Program-made: the position numbers and the translations under genes
The notes under the pieces: generated by a model
Seen by the model: only the letters and a program-made list of their open reading frames with translations
Told to the model about the DNA's origin: nothing
Databases searched by the model: none
Part shown: positions 1 through 9,283 of the stretch, piece by piece
Position numbering within the stretch: the stretch's first letter is position 1
Layout: the number at the start of each line of letters is the position of its first letter
From: Phycisphaeraceae bacterium
Lineage (GTDB): Bacteria; Planctomycetota; Phycisphaerae; Phycisphaerales; Phycisphaeraceae
Reading direction: 5' to 3'
NCBI GenBank assembly: GCA_028277745.1
Contig: JANQFR010000067.1
Location: forward strand, 54,911 to 118,910
Length of the DNA: 64,000 bases

Positions 1-2
1 AC

Positions 3-410
3 CCCGCCGCCCGCCACGCAATTGCGCTGGATACGCTGACCAAAAACCTCAAGCGAGCCAAGGCCTTCCACGAGGCGCTGGACCGCGACGCGGCCCCGCC
101 CGACGGGCTGCGGCTACACCTGTTCGCGGGCGACGCGGAGGACACCCCCGCGATCGTCACGGTGCAAGACGACGGCTCGGTCAAGGTCACCCAGGAAGCC
201 CCCGGCGACGGCACCGTCCTCCGCAGTTCTACCCTTATGGACGAACGCGTCGGTGGGGTCTGGAAGCCCAGGCTGGTTTCACCCATCGAGTGGTCGTCGG
301 TTCACTTCATCTTCCGGAACCATCTCGGGCTCACGCAGGACGAAAGCTTCACGGATAACGTGCTCTACCTGCTCCTGGAAGCGCCGGACCCCAAGCCGCG
401 TGAAGATTGA
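3..410 (+). CDS. C-terminal part of an alpha/beta-hydrolase (LCAT-like) protein, partial
   Basis: The gene enters from the left edge, so only the last 135 codons are seen. The frame is open from base 3 to the TGA at 408-410. The visible part contains GDGTVLRSS, followed by a proline-rich segment, SPIEWSSVHF and NHLGLTQD. This GDGTV...H pattern is typical of the end of lecithin:cholesterol acyltransferase-like serine hydrolases, where the late histidine completes the catalytic triad. The nucleophile serine would lie outside the window, so the activity cannot be checked. It converges on murB with only 3 bases between the stops. Family assignment is by resemblance only. Confidence 0.5.
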   Translation, partial: PAARHAIALDTLTKNLKRAKAFHEALDRDAAPPDGLRLHLFAGDAEDTPAIVTVQDDGSVKVTQEAPGDGTVLRSSTLMDERVGGVWKPRLVSPIEWSSVHFIFRNHLGLTQDESFTDNVLYLLLEAPDPKPRED

Positions 411-413
411 CGT

Positions 414-1313
414 TTACGGCCAGACCACGACCTCGCGTTGCAACGCGACGCCGAAGCGGTCCTTCACGGCCGATTCGATATGCTCCATCACCGCGACCAC
501 GTCGTCCGCCCGGCCGCCGGCCTTGTCGACCGTGATGAAATTCGCGTGCACCGGCGACACCTGCGCCGACCCGATGGTGAAGCCCTTGAGCCCCGCGGCG
601 TCGATCAGGCGGCCGGCCGCGTCGCCCGCTGGGTTACGAAACGCGCAGCCCGCGGAGTTGGCGCCCATCGGCTGGCTCGCCTTCTTGTAAGCGAAAATCT
701 CTTTCACCCGTTGCATGATCTCCCCCGCGTCGCCCGGCTCGAGTTCAAACGTCGCGTCGAGGATGAACGGCGCGTCGATGCTCGCATGCCGATAGCCGAA
801 GGAAAGATCGTCGTGTTGCAGGGTGACGGCCTCGCCGGCTTCGGTCATGACCCGGACCCTGGCGACCGACTGTCCGACATCGCCGAACGCCCCGCCCGCG
901 TTCATCCGCACCGCGCCGCCGACCGTCGCGGGGATGCCCGCCGCCGCCTCCAGCCCCGAGAGCCCCGCCTTGGCGGTCTCCAGCACCAGCTTCATCAGGT
1001 CGTAGCCTGACCCCACGGTCACGGCCGGGCCGTCGATCGTGCACCGGCTGAACGCCTCGGCATCGAGCTTCACCACCACGCCGTCCACCCCCGCATCACG
1101 GACCAGGAGATTGGCGCCGCTGCCCAGCACGTACACGGGCGTCTGTCGCTCGTGACAGGCTTTCACCAGCAACGCCAGTTGGGATTCATCGCGGGGGCGC
1201 GCCAGGACCGCGGCGCGGCCGCCCACGCCGTACCACGTGTGCGGGCCCAGCGGCGCGCCGGCTTCGCAGGGGATATCCAGTTCGACCAGGAAATCACGGG
1301 GCGTCCGTGCCAT
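414..1313 (-). CDS. murB: UDP-N-acetylenolpyruvoylglucosamine reductase MurB
   Basis: 299 residues. It reduces UDP-GlcNAc-enolpyruvate to UDP-MurNAc with NADPH and FAD, a cytoplasmic step of peptidoglycan synthesis. The FAD-binding half shows YGVGGRAAVLARP (28-40), LGSGANLLVRD (63-73) and the glycine-rich GIPATVGGAVRMNAG stretch (126-140); the MurB C-terminal domain follows. SFGYR lies near 171-175. The usual SerGlySer proton-donor site reads SAGCAFRNP, so Cys223 sits where E. coli MurB has its catalytic serine. The ATG at 1313 was chosen because the reading frame upstream of it overlaps the divergent M20 gene and has no MurB-like sequence. The start codons of the two divergent genes are 24 bases apart. 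Confidence 0.93.
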   Translation of the reverse strand: MARTPRDFLVELDIPCEAGAPLGPHTWYGVGGRAAVLARPRDESQLALLVKACHERQTPVYVLGSGANLLVRDAGVDGVVVKLDAEAFSRCTIDGPAVTVGSGYDLMKLVLETAKAGLSGLEAAAGIPATVGGAVRMNAGGAFGDVGQSVARVRVMTEAGEAVTLQHDDLSFGYRHASIDAPFILDATFELEPGDAGEIMQRVKEIFAYKKASQPMGANSAGCAFRNPAGDAAGRLIDAAGLKGFTIGSAQVSPVHANFITVDKAGGRADDVVAVMEHIESAVKDRFGVALQREVVVWP

Positions 1314-1337
1314 GACCGCCGATTGTATCCTAATGGC

Positions 1338-2546
1338 ATGACCGAAAAACCTGACGCCGACCTCGACGCGATCATCGACGCCCATTACGACGCCTGGGTC
1401 GCCCTCCGCCACGACCTGCACGCCCACCCGCAACTCGCCTACGAGGAAACCTACGCCAGCGGGCGTGTGCGGGATGAATTGGATGCGATCGGCATCCCTT
1501 ACCAGGCCGACATCGCGACCACGGGCGTCGTCGGCTGGATCGTCAATGACGATCACCGCGGCGACGCGATCGGCCTCCGCGCCGATATGGACGCCCTGCC
1601 GATCACCGAGGAAACCGGCCTACCCTACGCGTCGCAGACGCCCGGGCTGATGCACGCCTGCGGGCATGACGGACACACCACGGTCCTGCTCGGCGCCGCA
1701 CGCGTCCTCCACGCAATCCGCGACCGCCTCCCTTGCCCCGTCAAACTGATTTTCCAGCCCGCCGAGGAGGGCGGGGCCGGCGCCGCGCGGATGATCGAGC
1801 AAGACGTGCTGACCGACGCGATCGGCGGCGTCGCCGTCGGCCGGATGTTCGGCCTGCACGGGATCAACCTGTTGGATGTGGGCCAGTACGGCGTGCGCAT
1901 CGGCGCGTTCCTGGCGGCCAACGCCAGCTTCCACATCACCCTCCGGGGCCGCGGCGGCCACGCCGCGCTGCCGCACCTGGTTATCGACCCCGTGCCCGCC
2001 GCGGCTCAACTCGCCACCGCCCTGCAGACGATCGTGTCCCGTAACGTCGACCCGATCGAGTCGGCGGTCGTCACCCTCACGCAGCTTCACGCCGGCAGCG
2101 GCGGGGCCGTCAACGTGATCCCGCCCGCCGCGACCCTGGCCGGCACCATCCGCACGCTCAAGGACGACGTTGCCGAACGGATCACCCGGCGGATCACGGA
2201 GCTGGCCGAGTCGACCGCCGAGGCCTTCGGCTGCACCGCCGAGGCTGTTTTGAAACCGGGCTACCCGGTCACCTTCAACCACCAGGAGCCGACCGAAACC
2301 GCCCTGGCGATCGCTCGGGACGTCCTGGGCGAAGCCAACGCCATCACCGTCCCCGTCCCTTTCATGGCCAGCGAAGACTTTTCGTTCTATTCACAGCAGG
2401 TTCCCAGTTGCTTCGGCATCATCGGCGTCAGGCCGCCCGGGCGGAAAGACTACCCGGGGCTGCACCATCCGCAATACGACTTCACCGACGAGGCGCTCCG
2501 CGTCGGGGTCCGGTTGATGTGCGAATATGCGCTGCGGGGCGAGTAA
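1338..2546 (+). CDS. M20D-family amidohydrolase / aminoacylase (hippurate hydrolase-like)
   Basis: 402 residues, the usual length for M20D metallopeptidases, which hydrolyse N-acyl amino acids or similar amides in the cytoplasm. Metal-site motifs are clear: HAHPQLAYEE near 28-37, RADMDALPI at 81-89, HACGHDGHT with Cys108 and His110, and PAEEGGAGA with the catalytic glutamate pair at 143-144. The dimerisation (lid) domain contains RGRGGHAALPH. A late FMASEDFSFY and GLHHPQYDF complete the metal ligands. The ATG at 1338 gives a protein starting MTEKPDADLD; longer frames run into murB. The substrate is unknown. Confidence 0.88.
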   Translation: MTEKPDADLDAIIDAHYDAWVALRHDLHAHPQLAYEETYASGRVRDELDAIGIPYQADIATTGVVGWIVNDDHRGDAIGLRADMDALPITEETGLPYASQTPGLMHACGHDGHTTVLLGAARVLHAIRDRLPCPVKLIFQPAEEGGAGAARMIEQDVLTDAIGGVAVGRMFGLHGINLLDVGQYGVRIGAFLAANASFHITLRGRGGHAALPHLVIDPVPAAAQLATALQTIVSRNVDPIESAVVTLTQLHAGSGGAVNVIPPAATLAGTIRTLKDDVAERITRRITELAESTAEAFGCTAEAVLKPGYPVTFNHQEPTETALAIARDVLGEANAITVPVPFMASEDFSFYSQQVPSCFGIIGVRPPGRKDYPGLHHPQYDFTDEALRVGVRLMCEYALRGE

Positions 2547-2561
2547 CCCGATCGAAGCCGC

Positions 2562-3509
2562 TTACGGCCAGACGTACGTGGCGCCTTCGGACGCCGACTC
2601 AGAGTGCAGCTCTTCTGTGGTCATCTGGATATCGAACGTGAGTTCGCTCGCGACGCGCGGCCCGGTGAAGGTGCCCGCGGTGGGCGCCGCGTAAGAGGCG
2701 CTCGGCGAAGAGGCGACGGCGACGTGGCGGTTGGACACCGCCAACCCAACCGTCGGGTCGTAGCCCCGCCAGCCCGCGCCGGGCAGATAGACCTCCGCCC
2801 AGGCGTGCAACTCGCGGCGGTCTTGATTCAGCGCGTCCCAGGCGTACCCCGAGACGAACCGGGCCGCCAGCCCCGCGGCGCGGCAGGCGTCGATGAACAG
2901 GACCGCCGAGTCCCGGCACGCCCCCTCGCCCCGCTCCAGCGTCTGGGTCGGCGTCCAGGGGTCGCCGGTGTCGCGCACGATGTGGGTGATGTTCGACTGG
3001 ATGTGCTGGGCGAGGCTCCACAGGAAGGTGATGGTCTGTCCTTCGCTCTGGCGGATGATCTCGCGGGCCAAGGCGTCGACCGCGGGATGGGGGCTGGGCC
3101 GTTCGCGGTAATGCCGCGACGCGGAGCCGACCGGCTCGGCGTAACGCGCGGGGACCGACTGGACGCCCTCATCCACGATGATGAAATCGAACGGGTTGAC
3201 GCAGAGGCAGTCGACCACGGAGGCGGTGGTGATCGTGAGGTGAGGGTGGCTCTTGTCGAACCAGAACCAGTGCCGGATATTGCCGTGCAGGTCGAAGCAA
3301 TAGGTGTGACGGGCGGGCTGCGGGTCGGTCGTGATGGCGAACTCGACCAGGCGCTGGTCGTAGCTGGTGCGGGGTTGGAGCCGAATGACCATCTGGTCCA
3401 GCGCGACGGGGGCCGAGTAGCTGAAGCGGGTCTGGTGGTCGATCCGGTAGCGTCGAACGGTCTGAACCGCGGGTTCGGTGGGTTCGGTAGCGAGTGCTGG
3501 CGTGGTCAT
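2562..3509 (-). CDS. Transglutaminase-like cysteine protease, bacterial N-terminal domain type
   Basis: 315 residues. An N-terminal beta-rich domain (about 18-110, HQTRFSYSAPV...) is followed by a transglutaminase core. The catalytic triad is visible: Cys198 in GEGACRDSA, His235 in ELHAWAEVY and Asp251 in RGYDPTVG. It is the third gene of an operon with alpha-E and ATP-grasp proteins, and its ATG overlaps the alpha-E stop codon (ATGA). This three-gene set is widely conserved and has been proposed to make or process peptide linkages, but the physiological substrate is not established. There is no signal peptide, so it probably acts in the cytoplasm. Confidence 0.88.
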   Translation of the reverse strand: MTTPALATEPTEPAVQTVRRYRIDHQTRFSYSAPVALDQMVIRLQPRTSYDQRLVEFAITTDPQPARHTYCFDLHGNIRHWFWFDKSHPHLTITTASVVDCLCVNPFDFIIVDEGVQSVPARYAEPVGSASRHYRERPSPHPAVDALAREIIRQSEGQTITFLWSLAQHIQSNITHIVRDTGDPWTPTQTLERGEGACRDSAVLFIDACRAAGLAARFVSGYAWDALNQDRRELHAWAEVYLPGAGWRGYDPTVGLAVSNRHVAVASSPSASYAAPTAGTFTGPRVASELTFDIQMTTEELHSESASEGATYVWP

Positions 3510-4492
3510 TGGACGGCCCCTGCGTGCGCGGCCTGGGCCGACGCTTGAGAGAAATCGAACTGAAAGAAAGCATGATCGAGCGCCATATCAATGGCGTTGA
3601 GCTTCGACTGGAAGCGGTCGATGTATTCGTGGACGCCGGCGGCGACGATCTCTTCGATGTCGGTGTACTGCAACTCGCTGCGGAGCCTGCCGAGTTGGCG
3701 CATGACCGGCGCGGCCGAGGGGTTGTCGGGGGTCGCGATCTTGGCCAGCGACACCTCCGCCGCGCCCAGGCAATAGTTGAGCGAGCGCGGGAACGCCGGG
3801 TCGAGGGCCAGGAACTCGACGACTTTAGCGGGGGTGATGGCGCCGTGCTTCTGGCGGTACATCTCCAGGGCCCCGGCCGACCGCAACAACGCCGCCCAGT
3901 GCACCACGTCCAGCGGCCCGCCGACGTCATCGGCGCGGGGCAGGAGCAGGAAATACTTGACATCGAGGATGCGCGACGTCTTGTCCGCCCGTTCGATCAG
4001 CCGACCCAGCCGCGCAAAATCCCAGCCCGTGCCGTGGCTGAGGGTCGCGTCGGTGATGCCCGCAAAGAGCAGGCTCCCGGTTTTCACGGTGGTGTAGAAC
4101 GCCTGCGGCCGGTCCTCCCAGGTCGCGCTGTCGGCGCCGCGGCTGACCATGATGTGCAGCGCGTTGATCTGCTGCCACATCTCAGAGGTGATCGCGTCCC
4201 GCACGGTCCGGGCGTTCTCCCGCGACGCCGCCACGCACGACGCGATCGAGTTGGGGTAGGTCAGGTCCAGCGTCAGGAACCGCATCACGTTGATGCGGCT
4301 GGGCTCATCGTACCGCTGGGCGAACGCCTCGGCGTCGCCGGTGACGCGCACCAGGGGCAACCACTGCTCCTGCACCCCGGCCGCGCGGTCCAGGCAGAGA
4401 TTGAGATTGACGTCGATGAAGCGGGCGATGTTCTCGGCCCGCTCGATGTACCGGCTCATCCAATAGATCGAATTGGCGACGCGACTCAGCAA
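3506..4492 (-). CDS. Alpha-E domain-containing protein (DUF403)
   Basis: 328 residues of almost entirely helical sequence beginning MLSRVANSIYWMSRYIERAEN, the signature opening of alpha-E proteins, so the ATG at 4492 is secure. Typical conserved pieces follow, such as NIARFIDVNLNLCLD and FARLGRLIERADKTSRILDVKY. The biochemical role is unknown; the protein is thought to work with the adjacent ATP-grasp enzyme and transglutaminase. The ATP-grasp stop lies 3 bases upstream and the downstream gene overlaps by 4 bases, so all three should be on one transcript. Confidence 0.9.
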   Translation of the reverse strand: MLSRVANSIYWMSRYIERAENIARFIDVNLNLCLDRAAGVQEQWLPLVRVTGDAEAFAQRYDEPSRINVMRFLTLDLTYPNSIASCVAASRENARTVRDAITSEMWQQINALHIMVSRGADSATWEDRPQAFYTTVKTGSLLFAGITDATLSHGTGWDFARLGRLIERADKTSRILDVKYFLLLPRADDVGGPLDVVHWAALLRSAGALEMYRQKHGAITPAKVVEFLALDPAFPRSLNYCLGAAEVSLAKIATPDNPSAAPVMRQLGRLRSELQYTDIEEIVAAGVHEYIDRFQSKLNAIDMALDHAFFQFDFSQASAQAAHAGAVQ

Positions 4493-4495
4493 GCT

Positions 4496-5959
4496 TCAGA
4501 CCCCGTCGCCCGGGGGCGGCGCCGGGCTGTCTTCGAGCACCCACGTGTCCTTGGTGCCGCCGCCCTGCGACGAATTGACCACCAGCGACCCCTTCCGCAG
4601 CGCCACACGCGTCAGCCCGCCGGGGAGCACGTAGACATCTTTGCCGAAGAGGATGTACGGCCGCAGGTCGACGTGCCGGCCCTCGAGCCGGTCGCCGACC
4701 ACGGTCGGGGCCCGGGAAAGCGCCAGCGTCGGCTGGGCGATGTAGTCCTCCGGTTTGGCCTGGATCCGCTCGGCGGCCGCGGCCCGCTCATCGGGGCTGG
4801 CGTGCGGGCCGACCATGATCCCCTTGCCCCCCGCCTCGTTGGCCGGCTTGACCACGAGCTGGTCGAGCTTGTCGAGCACGTGCCGCCGATCGGTTTCCCG
4901 GCCGCAGAGGAAGGTCTCCACGTTGTTGAGGATCGGGTCCTGCCGGAGGTAGTAGCGGATCATGTCCGGGACGAAGGCATAGATCACCTTGCTGTCGGCG
5001 ATGCCCGCGCCCGGCGCGTTGGCCAGCGCGACGCGGCCGCTGCGGTAGACATCCATGATTCCATCCACCCCCAGCGTTGATTCACGGTTGAACACCTTAG
5101 GGTCTAGGAACGCGTCATCGATCCGGCGATAGATCACGTCGACGCGCCGCAGCCCGAAGGTCGTTTTCATCATCACGTACCCGTCGTGAACGATCAGGTC
5201 CCGGCCTTCGACCAGCGGCAGCCCCATCTGCTGAGCCAGGTAGGCGTGCTCAAAATAGGCGGAGTTGTAGATGCCAGGCGTCAGCACGACAATCTGCGGC
5301 CGTTCGACCCCGTTGGGGGAGAGGTGCACGAGGGTTTCGAGCAGGCGCTCGGCGTAGTCATCCACCGGGCGGATCGGCAGCGAGCCGAACAGCCGGGGAA
5401 ACGTCTGCTTGAGCACCCGCCGATTTTCAAGGACATACGAGACGCCCGACGGGCAGCGCAGATTGTCTTCGAGCACGAAGAACTCGCCCGACGCGTCGCG
5501 CACCAGATCGATCCCGCTGATGTGGCACCAGATGCCGCGGGGCGGCTTGAGGCCGTGGCAGACGCTCGATGTCGCGTGGTCCAGCTCGATGAATTCGCGG
5601 GGGATCACGCGGTCTTCGATGATGTGCTGCGGGCCGTAGATGTCGCCGATGAACAGGTTGAGCGCCTCGATGCGTTGGCGTAGCCCTTTCTCAACGACGG
5701 ACCAGTCGGCGGCCTCGATGATACGGGGGATCACGTCGAACGGGATGATCCGCTCGGTCGCGAGGTCGTCGCCATACACGTTGAAGGTGGTGCCGGATTC
5801 GAACAGGGCCAACTCTGCGGCGCGCTGGCGCTGCTCGAGTTCGCCGTCGGTGAGCGACTCGATCCGTTGGATCAACGGCTGGGCCCCGGAGCGGGGGTGG
5901 CCGGTGGTTTCGATCAGTTCGTCGAAAAATCCCTCGGTCGCGTAGCTTGTCAGTTCCAT
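4496..5959 (-). CDS. Circularly permuted ATP-grasp protein (DUF404/407 type)
   Basis: 487 residues. The sequence carries the standard features of circularly permuted ATP-grasp type 2 proteins: DVIPRIIEAADWSVVEKGLRQR, then FIGDIYGP, EDNLRCPSGVSYVLENR and, near the end, KPANEAGGKGIMVGP with the nucleotide-binding lysine. It is predicted to form an amide or peptide-like bond at the expense of ATP; the substrate is unknown. The ATG at 5959 (MELTSYATEG) was chosen over an ATG 48 bases further upstream because AGGTGGG lies about 7 bases before it. It is the first gene of the ATP-grasp/alpha-E/transglutaminase operon. Confidence 0.9.
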   Translation of the reverse strand: MELTSYATEGFFDELIETTGHPRSGAQPLIQRIESLTDGELEQRQRAAELALFESGTTFNVYGDDLATERIIPFDVIPRIIEAADWSVVEKGLRQRIEALNLFIGDIYGPQHIIEDRVIPREFIELDHATSSVCHGLKPPRGIWCHISGIDLVRDASGEFFVLEDNLRCPSGVSYVLENRRVLKQTFPRLFGSLPIRPVDDYAERLLETLVHLSPNGVERPQIVVLTPGIYNSAYFEHAYLAQQMGLPLVEGRDLIVHDGYVMMKTTFGLRRVDVIYRRIDDAFLDPKVFNRESTLGVDGIMDVYRSGRVALANAPGAGIADSKVIYAFVPDMIRYYLRQDPILNNVETFLCGRETDRRHVLDKLDQLVVKPANEAGGKGIMVGPHASPDERAAAAERIQAKPEDYIAQPTLALSRAPTVVGDRLEGRHVDLRPYILFGKDVYVLPGGLTRVALRKGSLVVNSSQGGGTKDTWVLEDSPAPPPGDGV

Positions 5960-6110
5960 CGTTGGCCCACCTGTGCCTGCGGCGTAAGCAACATCGCGGA
6001 AAAACAAGCAACGGCGCCTAAAATATAGACGCCTCGCGGGGGTGGATACATGCTTGCTGCCGCATTAATGAACAGTGAACAAACCGCGTGCCGCGGCGCA
6101 GGGGTCCGTG

Positions 6111-7277
6111 TCAGGATGGATCGCGGGAGGCGGTGGAAATCCAGCCGCCGCCCAGCACCTGCTCGCCGTCGTAGCACACCACCGCCTGCCCGGGAGTCAC
6201 GGCGCTGATCGGGCGGTCGAAACCCACTTCCAGCGTATCTCCGCCCGTGCGGCGGACCCGGCCGGGGGTGGGCGGGCTGTTGTATCGAACCTTGACCTGG
6301 CAGTCGCGCCAATCTTCAGGCGGCTCCTCAATGAGCCAGTTGGTCTGGTCGGCGGTGCAGGCGCTGGCCAGCAGATCGTCTTTCCCGCCCACGGTGACGG
6401 TGTTGGCGGCCGGGTCTTTGTGGGTCACGTAGATGGGATAGCCCAGCGCGACCCCCAGGCCGCGCCGCTGGCCGATGGTGAAACGCTGCTGGCCGTCGTG
6501 CCGGCCAATCACATTGCCGTCGCGGTCGAGGATATCGCCCGCCGCGAAGCCCCCGTCTGTGCGGCGTTCGACCAGGCGGGCGTAATCGTTGTCCGGAACG
6601 AAACAGATCTCCTGGCTGTCAGGCTTGTTGAAGACCGGCAGGCCCAGGTCGTCGGCAACCTGTCGGACGACGGGTTTTTCCATCTCCCCGATGGGCAGGA
6701 GCATGTGTTCGAGCTGTTCCCGCGGCGTGCCGAAGAGGACGTAACTCTGATCCTTCGCGTGATCCACACCGCGCAGCAGACGGGCGGCGGAGCCCCGCCC
6801 CACGCTCACCCGGGCGTAATGGCCCGACGCCACAACGTCGCAGTCGATCGACCTGGCGTACTGATGCAGCTTGCCGAATTTGAGCCAGTCGTTACAGCGG
6901 ACACATGGGTTGGGGGTGCGGCCGGCGTTGTATTCGTCCACGAAGTAGTCGATGACCCGGCCGAAGTCCTTTTTGAAGTTCATCACATAGAACGGCACCC
7001 CGAGGATCGCGGCCACGTGGCGGGCGTCCGAGGCGTCATTGACCGAGCAGCACCCCTGGTGGCCGATCTTGATCTTGCCCGGGTCGCAGCTTCCGGCGTG
7101 GAGATTGTCGTAACCGTCGGCGGCCTCGATCGAGTCGTCGCTGCCGAGGCGCATGAAACAGCCCACCACCTCATACCCTTCCCGCTTGAGCAGCGCGGCG
7201 GCGACAGAGCTGTCCACCCCCCCGGACATGGCCACCAGCGCCTTGCGGGGGCGGTTTTTTCCCGTATGAAGGAACAT
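6111..7277 (-). CDS. mnmA: tRNA-specific 2-thiouridylase MnmA
   Basis: 388 residues. It transfers sulfur to U34 of tRNA-Lys, -Glu and -Gln using ATP. The PP-loop SGGVDSS is at 18-24. The catalytic cysteines are Cys128 in TPNPCVRCN and Cys225 in SQEICFVPD, with SGHYARV at 151-157. An extra cysteine-rich stretch, HAGSCDPGKIKIGHQGCCS (about 60-78), replaces the shorter segment of E. coli MnmA; similar forms exist in several phyla. A nearby gene upstream is divergent. Transcription appears independent of the ATP-grasp operon, whose start is 150 bases away. Confidence 0.93.
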   Translation of the reverse strand: MFLHTGKNRPRKALVAMSGGVDSSVAAALLKREGYEVVGCFMRLGSDDSIEAADGYDNLHAGSCDPGKIKIGHQGCCSVNDASDARHVAAILGVPFYVMNFKKDFGRVIDYFVDEYNAGRTPNPCVRCNDWLKFGKLHQYARSIDCDVVASGHYARVSVGRGSAARLLRGVDHAKDQSYVLFGTPREQLEHMLLPIGEMEKPVVRQVADDLGLPVFNKPDSQEICFVPDNDYARLVERRTDGGFAAGDILDRDGNVIGRHDGQQRFTIGQRRGLGVALGYPIYVTHKDPAANTVTVGGKDDLLASACTADQTNWLIEEPPEDWRDCQVKVRYNSPPTPGRVRRTGGDTLEVGFDRPISAVTPGQAVVCYDGEQVLGGGWISTASRDPS

Positions 7278-7375
7278 TCAGCACCATTTTAGCTCATACG
7301 GGACCCGATCTCTCGCTATAGTGTGACCGTTCTCGATCAGGCATTCATCGCTCGCACCATCAGGAGACCTCTGCC

Positions 7376-9211
7376 ATGAAACGGATTTGCTCGTTCACCA
7401 CGTTCGGCGCGGCGATGTTGGCGCTGATGATCAGCGCCGCGTCGGCCCGGGCCCAGGCGCCTGCGGCACTGAATCAGGCGCCCAAGGACGCCCAACTCGT
7501 GCTGGTCATCCCGAACCTCCAATCGTTCAGCGACAAACTCGCCAATCTCAAAGACCAATTGAACTTGCCGGCGCCCGCGATGGACGACTTGTTGGGCGAG
7601 TTCAAGGCCGAGTTCGGGATGGATAACGGCTTCGACGACAACGGCTCCATGCTGGTGGTCGTTGAGGACCTCGCCACGGCCCTGGCCAACGGAACCCAGC
7701 CGGCGTATGTCATGCTGATCCCGGTGACCGATTACGCAGCGTTCATCGGCAACTTCAACGGCCAGGCCGACGGCGGGTTGACCGCTCTGACCATGCCCGG
7801 CGGCCAGCCGGGGTTTGCCAAGCAGGTGGGCGGTTTCGCGGTGCTGAGCCCGGACGAGATCGCCGTCGAGAGCTACACGCCGGGCAACGACGCCGCCGGT
7901 TACGCCACGAAGGCGGGCAAGCTGGGCGGCGATTACCTGTCCAGCGGCGATGCCGCGCTGTTTATCGATATCGAAGCGATGGCCCCGGCGCTCAAGCCGG
8001 TCGTCGCGGGGATGCTCGACCAGGCCGAGATGCAGGCCGAGATGATGGAGCAGCAAGGGTTCCCCGAGTCCCAGACTCAAAGCATGAAGATGATGGCCCA
8101 GGTGTACGGCGCCATCGCTGACGTCGTGCTCGACGGCGCCGACAGCCTGGTCAAGACCTTTGACCTCAACGACACCGGCATCGGCTTCACCGTCGCGATG
8201 CAGACCAAGCCCGGCAGCGAACTGGCCCGGCTGTTCCCCGGCGGGTCGGCCGACGCGTCGCAACTCCTGGCGATGCTGCCGGACAACCCATATGTCTTTG
8301 CCTCCGCGATCGACGCCCGAGCGGTCGACTTCGTCGGGCTCATCCAGAAGTTCCTCGGCGCCGTACCCGACGAAGGCCCGATGGTCGGGATGGTCGCAAT
8401 CTACAAAGACATGATGCCGATGCTTGAACAAATGAACGGCGTCTCCAGCGTGATGTATCCCCCGGACCAGGACGCCATGATGGCCGGCGGTTTCATGAAC
8501 GCGCTGACGGTCTACACCGTCAAAGACGCCGCCGCCTTTGTCGAGGCGCAAAAGGTCTACATGCAGAAGCTCAACGGCCTGTCCGTCCCGATGGGCTTGC
8601 CGATGGACGGCGGTGATCCGCCGGTGATGACGTTCACCACGTCCTATACGGAAAACGCTCTGGAGATCGAAGGGGTCCAGGTCGATCAATACCAGATGCA
8701 GACCAATTTCCCGCCCGAAGCCATGATGGAAATGGGTGAAATGGCCGGGTTCATGCAGATGTTCGCGGGCGGGTACAACGGTTACGTGGCCACCAAGGGC
8801 GACAAGGTGATCATGACGACCGCGCTGGACCCCCAACTGGTGACCGCCGGGCTCGCCGCGGCCGACGCGGCTGGCGGCCTGGGCTCGGCCGGGCCGATCG
8901 CGAAGGAACGCCCGGCGGCGATCCCGCCCTCGGGTGTCATGGAAAACTACCTCTCAATTTCGGGCGTCGCTCAGACCGTGAACGCGTTCATGGGGATGAT
9001 GGGCATGGAGCCGATCCAGCCGCCGGCCGACCTCGCGCCGATCGCCGCCGGCGCCGGCGCGGCCGACAACGGGCTCGCCTTCCGCCTCTACCTGCCGGTG
9101 GACACCATCAAGTTCATTGCCGACACCGCCATGCAGATGCAAGGCGCCATGATGGGCCCGCCCCCCCAGGGCGGAGGCCCCGGCGGACCGCCGCCGGCCC
9201 CGTTCAACTGA
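7376..9211 (+). CDS. Secreted Met-rich protein of unknown function
   Basis: 611 residues with a clear signal peptide (KRICSFTTFGAAMLALMISAASARA, cleavage after about residue 27). No domain was recognised with confidence. The layout, with repeated statements such as DAQLVLVIPNLQSFSDKL and PDNPYVFASAIDARAVDF, resembles planctomycete secreted proteins with internally repeated folds of the DUF3352 kind. Methionine is unusually frequent (for example around residues 220-245 and 450-465), and the C-terminus is rich in Gly and Pro. AGGAG lies about 8 bases before the ATG. A strong hairpin terminator follows the gene. It is probably periplasmic or on the outer surface. Confidence 0.8.
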   Translation: MKRICSFTTFGAAMLALMISAASARAQAPAALNQAPKDAQLVLVIPNLQSFSDKLANLKDQLNLPAPAMDDLLGEFKAEFGMDNGFDDNGSMLVVVEDLATALANGTQPAYVMLIPVTDYAAFIGNFNGQADGGLTALTMPGGQPGFAKQVGGFAVLSPDEIAVESYTPGNDAAGYATKAGKLGGDYLSSGDAALFIDIEAMAPALKPVVAGMLDQAEMQAEMMEQQGFPESQTQSMKMMAQVYGAIADVVLDGADSLVKTFDLNDTGIGFTVAMQTKPGSELARLFPGGSADASQLLAMLPDNPYVFASAIDARAVDFVGLIQKFLGAVPDEGPMVGMVAIYKDMMPMLEQMNGVSSVMYPPDQDAMMAGGFMNALTVYTVKDAAAFVEAQKVYMQKLNGLSVPMGLPMDGGDPPVMTFTTSYTENALEIEGVQVDQYQMQTNFPPEAMMEMGEMAGFMQMFAGGYNGYVATKGDKVIMTTALDPQLVTAGLAAADAAGGLGSAGPIAKERPAAIPPSGVMENYLSISGVAQTVNAFMGMMGMEPIQPPADLAPIAAGAGAADNGLAFRLYLPVDTIKFIADTAMQMQGAMMGPPPQGGGPGGPPPAPFN

Positions 9212-9237
9212 GACGCCGCAGATCTCAACCCCAATCG

Positions 9238-9265
9238 AAGCCCGCCGATTCCCATCGGCGGGCTT
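9238..9265 (+). terminator. Hairpin terminator after the Met-rich secreted protein
   Basis: A perfect 12-bp stem (AAGCCCGCCGAT / ATCGGCGGGCTT) with a TCCC loop begins 26 bases after the stop codon. The right arm ends in CTT and is followed by CTTGC, so the uridine tract is short. It should separate this transcript from the glycosidase gene that starts at 9284. Confidence 0.7.
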
Positions 9266-9283
9266 CTTGCATCAACCCCGCTC

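Noticed and set aside
7337..8836. 499-codon minus-strand frame opposite the Met-rich protein
   Set aside because: The plus-strand gene has a signal peptide, ribosome-binding site and terminator; the antisense frame is rich in His/Gly/Arg with no signals.
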